From an uncultured bacterium (GTDB taxonomy: Bacteria > Bacillota > Clostridia > Lachnospirales > Lachnospiraceae), in assembly GCA_945949875.1 (NCBI GenBank), contig CAMFGH010000021.1, positions 1-35,012 of the forward strand: DNA of 35,012 nt, written 5' to 3'. The notes under the pieces are model-generated. The model saw nothing but the letters and a program-made list of their open reading frames with translations. It had not been told where the DNA came from and searched no databases. Both the position numbers and the translations under genes were made by a program. Positions 7,537 to 15,190 of the stretch are shown piece after piece. Numbering within the stretch: the first letter of the stretch is position 1; the number at the start of each line of letters is the position of its first letter.

Positions 7537-8020
7537 GAATGAAGTGGATGTAACATATGATTTTCCCATAAAAGAAATCGTGGATCAATTGATGGAACAG
7601 ATTTTACAGACGGAAAACTGTCCCTATGAAGCTTCTGTAAATGTGCTTTTAACGGATAATACCGGTATTCAGGAATTTAATTCCACTTACAGAGGAATAG
7701 ACAGGCCTACAGATGTTTTATCTTTTCCTAATCTGGATTTTGAAGTGCCCGGTGATTTTGGGAAGGTGGAAGAATCGGAACTGGATTATTTTGATCCGGA
7801 CACAGGAGAACTTTTATTAGGTGATATTATTATCAGTACCGATAAAGTACAGGAACAGGCAGATGCATATGGACACAGCCTGAAGAGAGAATTTGCCTTT
7901 CTGGTTGCTCATAGCATGTTACATTTATGCGGATATGATCACATGACAGAAGCAGAAAGCAGCATCATGGAACGGAAACAGGAAGAAGCGCTGAGACAGC
8001 TTGGTATTACAAGGGAATAA
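7520..8020 (+). CDS. ybeY: Endoribonuclease YbeY (rRNA maturation factor)
   Basis: A 166-residue single-strand-specific metallo-endoribonuclease involved in 16S rRNA 3'-end processing and 70S ribosome quality control. The zinc motif H-x3-H-x5-H is intact in HSMLHLCGYDHMTEAE, and the upstream NSTYRGIDRPTDVLSFP and LLGDIIISTDKV signatures are present. Start ATG 7520 has GAGGAG (7504-7509) at 10 bases; an in-frame TTG at 7502 would overlap that site. It overlaps the upstream 7TM-HD gene by 17 bases, implying co-translation. Size is typical (150-170 residues). Confidence 0.95.
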   Translation: MTSYVENEVDVTYDFPIKEIVDQLMEQILQTENCPYEASVNVLLTDNTGIQEFNSTYRGIDRPTDVLSFPNLDFEVPGDFGKVEESELDYFDPDTGELLLGDIIISTDKVQEQADAYGHSLKREFAFLVAHSMLHLCGYDHMTEAESSIMERKQEEALRQLGITRE

Positions 8021-8053
8021 AAAGAAATCTTATAAATAATAGTAGGTTTACAA

Positions 8054-9673
8054 GTGAGAAGACAAACAAACACAATAGGAATTGATAAATTAAAATACTA
8101 TCTTATTATCCTTGGAATGATTAATGTTCTTACGATAACGTATTCTTTAGGAACATATGGGGCCGGTTATTTTATGCTTACTCTTTTTCTGGTAGGCAGT
8201 GTTTTGGCATTGGTTTCCATTTGGATTTCTGATTTCATTGCAAAGTATGTAAAAGGAAGAGCGGCTAGAAAGCAGTATATTAACGCCAAACACTTTTATA
8301 AAGGTGCACTGATTTCTGTGGGGATTCCGGCCTTTGTCCTGACAGTTTTGATTCTTGTTTTCGGAAACATGATTGGCAAATTTCTTTTTAAAGACACGTT
8401 CATTGGTGTCTGTATCATAGTCGCTGCTCCTATCATTTTTTTGTGGACCATATCGGAAATTATTTCCGGATATTATCGTGGAATGGGTATGTTAAAGACA
8501 GCAAAAATCTTTATGCTGGTGAGACAGGTTTCCATATTTTTCTTTAGTCTGGTGGCTATGGAAAGATTTATGAAATATGGAGAAAAGATAGCATCCCTGC
8601 TTCATAATCAGGGATTAACATCTGTTTATGGTGCAATCGGTTCTTTGGCAGGAATCGGATTTGGATGCTTTTTAGGACTACTTGTTTTGTTTGTATTCTG
8701 GATTCTTTTACATGGTGAATTTAACCGGTTATACGATCAGGATACTACCAAATATCCGGAATCCGTTCTGGATTGCTCTAAGATTATTCTGGTCTCCGGT
8801 ATGTTTGGGGGGATAAAGTTATTCTTCCTGTCTGCTCCTTTATTGGTGGATTTTGTTTTATACATTCATATTTGTATGAAGAATGTATCCTCTCCGGAAT
8901 ATATGAAGATTGCCGGGAATTATTTTGGAATCATTCTTCCGGTTTTCGTGATCATAATATATGTTTTTTTATTGTGGAATAACCGGAATTTCAAAGGATT
9001 AGGCGGGCTGTTTCGAAACGAAGACTATATGCAGATACGGGAAAGGCGCATGGGAATCCTGCTTAATCTATTGGTCTATGTGTTACCGATTTCTGCTGCA
9101 ATGGCTGTGCTTGCCCAGCCCTTGTGTAAGATTTTGAGATGTGATGTAAATGAGGATACTACTCGGCTTTTCATGCTAAGTGCAATGACCGTTTTTACCT
9201 TTGTTTTCAGCTCTATGGAGCAGAGATGGTATTCGGTTTTAAATGAAGTCCTGCTTCCGTTTATTGCAATCAGTGCCGGATTTGTTGTCCAGACGATACT
9301 TGCTTTTACATGTTTCAAGATAGATAGGGCAATGCTGGGGATTACTATTCCATATATCATTGAGCATGTTATCATTGCCTTGATTCTGTTCCTATTTGTG
9401 ATTCGGAAAATAAGACTTTCATCCGTTTTCTTTAAGAAGATGATTATGATCATCATTGTTGCCCTTGCTTCCGTTTTGACTATGCTCTTGATTTATCAGA
9501 TCGGCTGTTCCAAACTTTTGCCGGAAGTGGCGATACTGATCTGTGTGATTCCGGGTGTTATCATTTATATTGTTGCACTTACTGCTTTGCGATTAATCTC
9601 TTCTTCGGAAGCAGAACGCATGCCGGGAGGATTACTTTTTCTGATTGTAAACAGGTTTATCCGTCAAGAATAA
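8054..9673 (+). CDS. MOP-superfamily (SpoVB/MurJ-like) lipid-linked saccharide flippase
   Basis: A 539-residue polytopic membrane protein with about 13-14 hydrophobic segments. The pattern resembles the polysaccharide-transport/SpoVB branch of the MOP superfamily: an N-terminal GTYGAGYFML helix pair, an AAPIIFLWTISEIISGYYRGMG segment like the GYFRG motif of flippases, and a C-terminal region with FSSMEQRWYSVLNEVLLPF. Such proteins flip undecaprenyl-linked saccharides, including lipid II or spore cortex precursor, across the membrane; the cargo here is inferred only. I cannot tell SpoVB, MurJ or a generic O-unit flippase apart. Start GTG 8054 has TAGG 8 bases upstream. Neighbouring wall and sporulation genes make a spore-envelope role attractive. 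Confidence 0.7.
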   Translation: MRRQTNTIGIDKLKYYLIILGMINVLTITYSLGTYGAGYFMLTLFLVGSVLALVSIWISDFIAKYVKGRAARKQYINAKHFYKGALISVGIPAFVLTVLILVFGNMIGKFLFKDTFIGVCIIVAAPIIFLWTISEIISGYYRGMGMLKTAKIFMLVRQVSIFFFSLVAMERFMKYGEKIASLLHNQGLTSVYGAIGSLAGIGFGCFLGLLVLFVFWILLHGEFNRLYDQDTTKYPESVLDCSKIILVSGMFGGIKLFFLSAPLLVDFVLYIHICMKNVSSPEYMKIAGNYFGIILPVFVIIIYVFLLWNNRNFKGLGGLFRNEDYMQIRERRMGILLNLLVYVLPISAAMAVLAQPLCKILRCDVNEDTTRLFMLSAMTVFTFVFSSMEQRWYSVLNEVLLPFIAISAGFVVQTILAFTCFKIDRAMLGITIPYIIEHVIIALILFLFVIRKIRLSSVFFKKMIMIIIVALASVLTMLLIYQIGCSKLLPEVAILICVIPGVIIYIVALTALRLISSSEAERMPGGLLFLIVNRFIRQE

Positions 9674-9687
9674 TTTTCATAAAAAAA

Positions 9688-9754
9688 GCTGATACTTATA
9701 GCAAGAATGCCTACGTTTCCGGAGGTGGATATGAAGCTTGTAAGGGGTATCAGC
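9688..9754 (+). repeat. Long-loop inverted repeat spanning a ribosome site and start codon
   Basis: GCTGATAC (9688-9695) is exactly complementary to GTATCAGC (9747-9754). Within the loop TTA/TAA (9696-9698, 9741-9743) and CAAG/CTTG (9702-9705, 9737-9740) can extend the stem with bulges. The Shine-Dalgarno GGAGG (9721-9725) and the ATG at 9731 of the next gene lie in the terminal loop. This may present or mask the start site; no experiment is implied. Confidence 0.45.
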
Positions 9755-10345
9755 CTATTTATTGTTTGTATTGGATTGTTTATCATTGGTTGTTTTTTGG
9801 GAATGAAGTATCAGATGTTCTTTTATCCGGGCAGCTCCGGATATGAAGAAATGTCTGTATCAGATACCGGACAAGGGTGTGTCTGTGCGGACACGATCTG
9901 GGAAATTCATGAAATTTATCTGGATAGTGAGAACGAGGTACTGCCATCTCTCGGCGTGGTCAGGAGCGAAACTGTTCCGGCAAAATACCTGGGTATGGGG
10001 CTTGGAGAATTGACAGAAGAGATTAACCAGCTCAATACATCGCCACCACTAAAGGAACTGAAAAATGGCTTGGAAAATATATCCTTAAATGCTTTTTCAG
10101 ATAAGAAAGTGGAACTATATAAATATTATCGTGCAAAAAATGAACCCCAGAAAAGCGATTGTTTCTATTTAGCTATTTTTCAAGATCGTGTTATTGTATA
10201 TGAGTGGGATGGCGAAACAGTCTTTATGAATACCAATATTCAGGCGGATGAATTGCCGGAACAGGTAAGAAACGAGCTCCTTCAAAAAAAGGAAGTTAGC
10301 AGCCAGAAGGAATTGTATGCTTTTTTGGAATCCTATTCCAGCTAA
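9731..10345 (+). CDS. Membrane-anchored protein with BofC-like C-terminal region
   Basis: A 204-residue protein with an N-terminal hydrophobic anchor (residues 7-26, LFIVCIGLFIIGCFLG) after a short basic start, and a large, probably external, soluble part. The last roughly 60 residues, FYLAIFQDRVIVYEWDG...NTNIQADELPEQVRNELLQ..EVSSQKELYAFLESYSS, resemble the BofC C-terminal domain pattern (FFQID..LP..V...L..GI...S..EL...LESY). In Bacillus BofC is a forespore regulator of the sigma-K checkpoint; equivalence here is not shown. Start ATG 9731 has GGAGG (9721-9725) close by; ATG 9707 would lie upstream of that site. The BaiN-like gene follows 14 bases after. Confidence 0.65.
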   Translation: MKLVRGISLFIVCIGLFIIGCFLGMKYQMFFYPGSSGYEEMSVSDTGQGCVCADTIWEIHEIYLDSENEVLPSLGVVRSETVPAKYLGMGLGELTEEINQLNTSPPLKELKNGLENISLNAFSDKKVELYKYYRAKNEPQKSDCFYLAIFQDRVIVYEWDGETVFMNTNIQADELPEQVRNELLQKKEVSSQKELYAFLESYSS

Positions 10346-10359
10346 AGGGATGTAATAAG

Positions 10360-11658
10360 ATGATTTATGATTTGATTGTGGTAGGTGGTGGTGCCTCCGG
10401 ATTGATGGCTGCCATTTCTGCATTGGAAAAAAATTTAAAGGTTTTGATTCTGGAAGAAGAAAGCAGAGTAGGTAAGAAAATATTAGCTACCGGAAACGGA
10501 CGCTGTAATTTTACCCATGAAAAGGTTTCTTTGGATGATTACTATACAGATGCCAGTGATATTTTGCAGGCAATTCTTTCCAGATACACGGTACAGGATG
10601 TTCTGATGTATTTCGAGAAACTGGGAATGTATGCCAGAAATAAGAACGGATATCTTTATCCTCTTAGTGAAAATGCTTCTACCGTGCTGGATGTTCTTAG
10701 GCTCAGAATACAGGAACTGCATGGTCATGTCCGGACAGACAGCCGGGTTATTCGGATTAGAAAAAAGAATGAGTTGTTTGAGGTGTTGGGAGAAAACTTT
10801 CGTATGCAGGGAAAAGCAGTGATCCTGGCCATGGGCAGTAAAGCTGGTGGATTCTGTAAAGATCCCGGAAATATGCCCTACGAACTTGGGGAAGCTTTTC
10901 GTATCAAAACATCAAAGCTATATCCTTCTCTGACCAGGATGCATTGCAGGGAGAAGTTTTTTAAAACACTTGCCGGAGTACGGATACAGGCAGAGGTTTC
11001 TTTATATGAAATCCCTTTATACGAAAAATCTTCCTATAAAAAGTCTTCGTATGAAAATGGAAAACTTTGTATGGTGGAAAACGGAGAAGTTCAGTTTACC
11101 AAAACAGGTATTTCAGGAATTGCTGTTTTTCAGCTTTCCGGCTTTGCAGCACAGTCTCTGGACAAAGGTAATGAGATTGAAGTGCACATGAACTTTGTAA
11201 AAGAACTGGGCATTACAGATCCCGGAAGCTGGATCTTGGACAGAATGAAAAATCAGAAAGATAGAACCGTGGATGATTTTTTCCTTGGAATATTACCCCG
11301 GAAGATTTCTCAACAATGTATAAGAAATGCAGGGTTGCAGGAAGATATTTTGGTGAAAAATCTGGTGGTGGATGATCTGCTCAAGGTGTATCATCAGATG
11401 GGAGATTTTTGTGTACATATCACAGAGGTTGATTCCATGGAAAATGCCCAGGTATGTCGCGGTGGGTTTTATCTGGATCAGTTTGATGAAAATCTGCAGT
11501 ATAAGAAATGTCCCGGCTTATTTGCCTGCGGAGAAGTATTAAATGTGGATGGTATCTGCGGTGGGTTTAATCTGCATTTTGCATGGATATCCGGACGGAC
11601 AGCCGGTCATTCAGCATGCAGTTATGTTGAAAAAATGAATGAAAAGGGGAAACAATAG
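10360..11658 (+). CDS. NAD(P)/FAD-dependent oxidoreductase, BaiN/HI0933 family
   Basis: A 432-residue flavoprotein. The N-terminal Rossmann FAD site is VGGGASGLMAAISALEKNLKVLILEEE, followed by the family-specific VGKKILATGNGRCNFTH. The C-terminal CGEVLNVDGICGGFNLHFAWISGRTAG segment closes the FAD site. Relatives include YhiN of E. coli and BaiN, a flavoprotein of bile acid 7-dehydroxylating clostridia; for most members the substrate is unknown, so no symbol is given. Residues 215-234 hold a small insertion built of four five-residue repeats (LYEIP, LYEKS, SYKKS, SYENG), which makes the protein slightly longer than the usual 405-420. ATG 10360 has AAAGGGA about 10 bases upstream. Confidence 0.9.
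   Translation: MIYDLIVVGGGASGLMAAISALEKNLKVLILEEESRVGKKILATGNGRCNFTHEKVSLDDYYTDASDILQAILSRYTVQDVLMYFEKLGMYARNKNGYLYPLSENASTVLDVLRLRIQELHGHVRTDSRVIRIRKKNELFEVLGENFRMQGKAVILAMGSKAGGFCKDPGNMPYELGEAFRIKTSKLYPSLTRMHCREKFFKTLAGVRIQAEVSLYEIPLYEKSSYKKSSYENGKLCMVENGEVQFTKTGISGIAVFQLSGFAAQSLDKGNEIEVHMNFVKELGITDPGSWILDRMKNQKDRTVDDFFLGILPRKISQQCIRNAGLQEDILVKNLVVDDLLKVYHQMGDFCVHITEVDSMENAQVCRGGFYLDQFDENLQYKKCPGLFACGEVLNVDGICGGFNLHFAWISGRTAGHSACSYVEKMNEKGKQ
11002..11061 (+). repeat. Four 15-bp units inside the BaiN-like gene
   Basis: Four consecutive 15-base units of the form (T)-TAT/TAC-GAA/AAA-... encode LYEIP, LYEKS, SYKKS and SYENG. The units keep the reading frame and Tyr-Glu/Lys at positions 2-3 throughout, which suggests in-frame expansion of a short coding segment. 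Confidence 0.6.
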
Positions 11659-11726
11659 TTCAAACCCTTTATCATGTTCGTTTTAAAGAAAACAGTGAGC
11701 AATAAGAAAACAGAAAGGAGTTTACT

Positions 11727-13346
11727 GTGTTACAGGTCAATCAGATCAAATGTCCTATCAATCATAGTAAGCCACAGCTTCTTCGTGCAATTTCCAGAAA
11801 ACTGGATTGCGGGGAAGAACAGATTCTTGACTATAAAGTATTAAGAAGATCTGTTGATGCCCGGAAAAAACCGGATCTTTTCTTTCAATATACATTAGCA
11901 GTTTCTTTAAAGAATGAAAATAGAATTCTTTCAAGAAAGAAAAAGGACAGAGATATATCTTTATATGAACCGCTGGAATATAGGTTTCCACAGCCGGGAA
12001 CAGTTCCTTTGCACCATCGTCCGGTTATCATAGGAATGGGACCGGCAGGATTATTCTGCGGACTGGAACTGGCAAGACAGGGATACCGACCGCTTCTTCT
12101 GGAACGGGGACAGGATGTGGATCAAAGAACCAAAGATGTGCTGAATTTTTGGAATGGTGAAAAGCTGAATCCGGATTCTAATGTACAGTTTGGAGAAGGA
12201 GGCGCCGGAACATTTTCCGATGGAAAATTGAATACTCTGGTAAAAGATTCTTCCGGTAGAAACCGTAAAGTGCTGGAAACCTTTGTAGAGTTTGGTGCGG
12301 ATGAATCTATTTTATATGACCATAAGCCCCATATTGGAACCGATAAATTGAGGGAAATTGTGAAAAGGATGAGAAAGGCAATTCTGGATGCTGGTGGTGA
12401 GGTCAGATTTTCCAGTCACGTCACCGATTTTTGTATTCAGGATGGAAAAATTACCGGAGTCTGTATCAATGACTCGGAATGGATGGATTGTGAAGTGGTG
12501 ATTCTGGCCATCGGTCATAGCGCCCGTGATACCTTCGAAAGGCTGCTGGGTCGAAATCTTTCCATGGAACCTAAAGCTTTTGCAATCGGTTATCGTGTGA
12601 TTCATCCCCAATCCTTTATCAACCAGTCGCAATATGGAAAAAGTGATGTTCCTGAGCTGGGTGCAGCACCCTATAAAGTAACTGCCATGGCATCGGATGG
12701 GCGTGGGGTGTATTCTTTTTGTATGTGCCCAGGTGGCTATGTTGTAAATGCTTCCTCGGAAATGGGAAGACTGGCAGTTAATGGAATGAGTTACAGTGGC
12801 AGAAACAGTAGTTGTGCAAACAGTGCAATCATTGTTTCCGTTACACCGGATGATTTTCATTATGACGGACCCCTTGCCGGAGTATATTTTCAAAGAGATC
12901 TGGAAGAAAAGGCTTATCGGGCAGGAAAGGGTAGCATACCGGTTCAAACCTATGGTGATTTCAGGTCCAAAATAGTTGAAAAAAATAATATGAAGTTGTC
13001 TGGCACTGAGACGGAAGCCTTTTGCTTTGAACCCAAAATCAAAGGTAAGTATGAAATGGCTGACCTGACAGAAGTGATGCCGGATGAATGTAACAAAGCT
13101 TTTGTTGAAGGAATGGAACAGATCGATAAAAAAATTCATGGTTTTGCCAATCCTGGAGTTTATTTGTGCGGTCTGGAAAGCAGAACCTCTTCACCGGTAC
13201 GGATACTGCGGGATGATAATCTGGAAAGCAATATCAAGGGCATTTATCCATGTGGTGAGGGGGCCGGATATGCCGGCGGAATCACATCTGCTGCAATGGA
13301 TGGATTAAAAATTGCACAGCAAATAGGTGCAGTTTATCAACCGTAG
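11727..13346 (+). CDS. Uncharacterised FAD-dependent dehydrogenase (COG2509 type)
   Basis: A 539-residue flavoprotein. It has the COG2509 N-terminal cap of about 80 residues (YKVLRRSVDARKKPDLFFQYTLAV), then the FAD site IGMGPAGLFCGLELARQGYRPLLLERG, the strongly conserved FGEGGAGTFSDGKLNTL, and the terminal YPCGEGAGYAGGITSAAMDGLKIA. Members occur throughout Clostridia, but the reaction is not established. GTG 11727 is chosen because GAAAGGAG (11713-11720) lies 6 bases upstream. It follows a different flavoprotein after 68 bases; whether they work together is unknown. The 3' end is partly repeated in the downstream spacer. Confidence 0.88.
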   Translation: MLQVNQIKCPINHSKPQLLRAISRKLDCGEEQILDYKVLRRSVDARKKPDLFFQYTLAVSLKNENRILSRKKKDRDISLYEPLEYRFPQPGTVPLHHRPVIIGMGPAGLFCGLELARQGYRPLLLERGQDVDQRTKDVLNFWNGEKLNPDSNVQFGEGGAGTFSDGKLNTLVKDSSGRNRKVLETFVEFGADESILYDHKPHIGTDKLREIVKRMRKAILDAGGEVRFSSHVTDFCIQDGKITGVCINDSEWMDCEVVILAIGHSARDTFERLLGRNLSMEPKAFAIGYRVIHPQSFINQSQYGKSDVPELGAAPYKVTAMASDGRGVYSFCMCPGGYVVNASSEMGRLAVNGMSYSGRNSSCANSAIIVSVTPDDFHYDGPLAGVYFQRDLEEKAYRAGKGSIPVQTYGDFRSKIVEKNNMKLSGTETEAFCFEPKIKGKYEMADLTEVMPDECNKAFVEGMEQIDKKIHGFANPGVYLCGLESRTSSPVRILRDDNLESNIKGIYPCGEGAGYAGGITSAAMDGLKIAQQIGAVYQP

Positions 13347-13399
13347 ATAGTTGCAGTTCATCAATAGCAAATATATGCAGTATATCATAATCATATAAG
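13328..13399 (+). repeat. Three 24-bp imperfect tandem repeats at the COG2509 gene 3' end
   Basis: TGCAGTTTATCAA (13328), TGCAGTTCATCAA (13352) and TGCAGTATATCAT (13376) recur with an exact 24-base period. The first copy encodes the terminal AVYQ before the TAG stop (13344-13346); the next two fill the spacer to proB and would read AVHQ and AVYH in the same frame. Conservation is highest in the first 13 bases of each unit. CATAAT at 13386-13391 could also be a proB -10 box, but no convincing -35 is seen. Confidence 0.75.
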
Positions 13400-13413
13400 A
13401 CGGGAGAAATAAA

Positions 13414-14295
13414 ATGGAAACAGTAGAAAACAGCTTTGACAGAGCTTTCTTGAAAGACAAACAGCGTATCGTCATTAAAGTCGGTTCCTCTTCCCTGCAG
13501 CATGGAGAGACAGGGGATCTGGATTATACCAAATTGGATGTGCTGGTAAGAGAGTTATGTAATTTAAGAAATATGGGGAAAGATGTGGTACTGGTTACTT
13601 CGGGAGCTATTGCAGTGGGAAAAAAGGCAGTACACATAAAAAAAGTGGAAGATGATAACGAAGATCATTCCATAGCATTGAAACAGGCCTGTGCCGCTGT
13701 CGGTCAGGCACGACTTATGATGATCTATCAAAAGATCTTTGCAGAATATAATCAGGTTGCAGCCCAGATTTTAATGACCAAGAATACTATTGTGGACAGC
13801 TTAAACCGCTATAATGCCAAAAACACATTTCGTGAATTGCTGCAGCTGGGTGTAATTCCCATTGTCAACGAAAACGATACAGTTGCTACATATGAAATTG
13901 AAATCGGTGATAATGATACCTTATCAGCTATTGTTGCAGCACTGGTGGATGCGGATCTTCTGATTCTTTTGTCCGATATTGATGGATTATATTCCGATGA
14001 TCCAAGAAGTAATCCGGATGCCAGATTTATCAGTGATGTACCGAAACTGGATGAAGCAACCATGAGCATGGGCAAAGCATCTACCGGAAGTGATGTGGGT
14101 ACCGGTGGAATGAATACAAAATTGATTGCAGCCAATATTGCAACAAAATCCGGTATTGATATGCTGATTGCAAACAGCAAAGATATTAAGGTGATCCATA
14201 GGCTTTTAGATGGGCAGAATATAGGTACATTATTCCATTCCAATAAAGATGACAGGTTTGATCTGCCTTTGTTTATCGCGAAGCTGCATAAATAG
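13414..14295 (+). CDS. proB: Glutamate 5-kinase, short form without PUA domain
   Basis: A 293-residue amino-acid kinase that phosphorylates L-glutamate to gamma-glutamyl phosphate, the first step of proline synthesis. Key segments are IKVGSSSLQ (N-terminal phosphate site), VTSGAIAVG, NENDTVATYEIEIGDNDTLSAIVA (glutamate site), LLSDIDGLYSDDPRSNPDA and TGGMNTKLIAANIA. The protein ends shortly after the kinase fold, so the C-terminal PUA domain of the E. coli enzyme (367 residues) is absent, as in many clostridia. ATG 13414 has GGGAG 7-8 bases upstream. proA lies two genes downstream. Confidence 0.95.
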   Translation: METVENSFDRAFLKDKQRIVIKVGSSSLQHGETGDLDYTKLDVLVRELCNLRNMGKDVVLVTSGAIAVGKKAVHIKKVEDDNEDHSIALKQACAAVGQARLMMIYQKIFAEYNQVAAQILMTKNTIVDSLNRYNAKNTFRELLQLGVIPIVNENDTVATYEIEIGDNDTLSAIVAALVDADLLILLSDIDGLYSDDPRSNPDARFISDVPKLDEATMSMGKASTGSDVGTGGMNTKLIAANIATKSGIDMLIANSKDIKVIHRLLDGQNIGTLFHSNKDDRFDLPLFIAKLHK

Positions 14296-14382
14296 AAGTT
14301 GTTCTGATTCGAACAGCAAAATTCATTCTAAGAAACACTATTCTATAAATGTATTAGTATAGTTTGGAAAGGAATTTCAATT

Positions 14383-14598
14383 ATGAATATGGAGCAAAAG
14401 ATACAAAGAATCAATGAATTGTATCATAAATCCAAGGCAGAGGGGCTTACAGAGGCGGAGAAGGAAGAGCAGAAGTCTCTGCGTCAGGATTATCTGGCAT
14501 CTATCAGAGCAAATTTAAAGAGTCAGTTAGACAATATTTCTATCCTGAACCCGGATGGAACCATTGTAAAACCTGAGAGGAAGCATAAAGAATCATAA
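14383..14598 (+). CDS. DUF896 (YnzC-type) small protein
   Basis: A 71-residue protein with the DUF896 helical hairpin: QKIQRINELYHKSKAEGLTEAEKEEQKSLRQDYLASIRANLKSQLDNI. The family is defined by this KxxGLTxxExxEQxxLRxxYL pattern; B. subtilis YnzC has a solved two-helix structure and lies in an SOS operon, but its function is unknown. The C-terminus (PDGTIVKPERKHKES) is probably unstructured. ATG 14383 has AAAGGA at good spacing. The 87-base gap before it holds only a short TGTTC-N6-GAACA palindrome. It ends one base before the next gene, so it is likely co-transcribed with the folate and proline genes. Confidence 0.9.
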   Translation: MNMEQKIQRINELYHKSKAEGLTEAEKEEQKSLRQDYLASIRANLKSQLDNISILNPDGTIVKPERKHKES

Positions 14599-14599
14599 C

Positions 14600-15190
14600 A
14601 TGATGGATAAGAAAAAAGAATTCCGCAAAGAAAGCCTTAAGAAACGTAATGAAATGGATGCTTTGTTAAGAGATGAAGAGGATTTGGCTATTTTTGAGCA
14701 ATTAAAGACATTTCAGGAAAGAAACCATTTTCAACATTATCTATGCTACATCAATTATAAAAGTGAAGTAGATACCAAACGGTTTATTACCTGGTTGCAG
14801 AAAGCTTCTGTTTCCGTATATGCACCTAAAGTTACAGGTGATGAGATGGATTTTTATAAAATCACATGCCTGGATGAATTGGAAAAGGGATATCAGGGGA
14901 TTTTAGAGCCGAAACAAAGCGAAAATATGCTTTTTCAAAAGCTGGTTGCGGAAAAGGAAAGAGTTTGTATGATTTTGCCGGGATGTGCCTTTGATTATTC
15001 CGGAAATCGAATGGGATATGGTGGCGGATATTATGACCGCTATTTGAGTAAATGGAGTAAAACATACTCCATCCATAAAACAGCAGTAGCTTATGAATTA
15101 CAGATGATGAATAGGATTCCCCACGAACCCTATGATCAAAAAGTGGATTGTATTATCAGTAAGAAAGGATGTATAACATGTTCGATATAA
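14600..15190 (+). CDS. 5-formyltetrahydrofolate cyclo-ligase
   Basis: A 196-residue enzyme that converts 5-formyl-THF to 5,10-methenyl-THF with ATP, recovering a folate storage form. The N-terminal [15 protein letters not shown] is the usual basic start. The C-terminal [25 protein letters not shown] segment (residues about 127-153) is the nucleotide/folate-binding signature. The terminal [16 protein letters not shown] motif is also typical. ATG 14600 is followed at once by a second ATG (14603); either could serve. No strong ribosome site is visible. It overlaps proA by 13 bases, so translation is probably coupled. Confidence 0.93.
   Translation: MMDKKKEFRKESLKKRNEMDALLRDEEDLAIFEQLKTFQERNHFQHYLCYINYKSEVDTKRFITWLQKASVSVYAPKVTGDEMDFYKITCLDELEKGYQGILEPKQSENMLFQKLVAEKERVCMILPGCAFDYSGNRMGYGGGYYDRYLSKWSKTYSIHKTAVAYELQMMNRIPHEPYDQKVDCIISKKGCITCSI

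Noticed and set aside
9681-9754. Intrinsic terminator on the reverse strand (stem followed by a T-run)
   Set aside because: The loop would be about 51 bases and there is no reverse-strand gene to terminate.
12312-13139. A 275-residue open frame on the reverse strand
   Set aside because: It lies entirely opposite the COG2509 flavoprotein gene, has no family resemblance or ribosome site, and shows a composition typical of antisense frames.
13328-13399. Short repeats that might be a CRISPR remnant
   Set aside because: Only three imperfect units with 24-base period, no unique spacers, and they overlap a coding 3' end; no cas genes nearby.
14300-14315. TGTTC-N6-GAACA as a LexA box before the DUF896 gene
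   Set aside because: The Gram-positive LexA site is GAAC-N4-GTTC; here the half-sites are in the opposite order with a different spacing.
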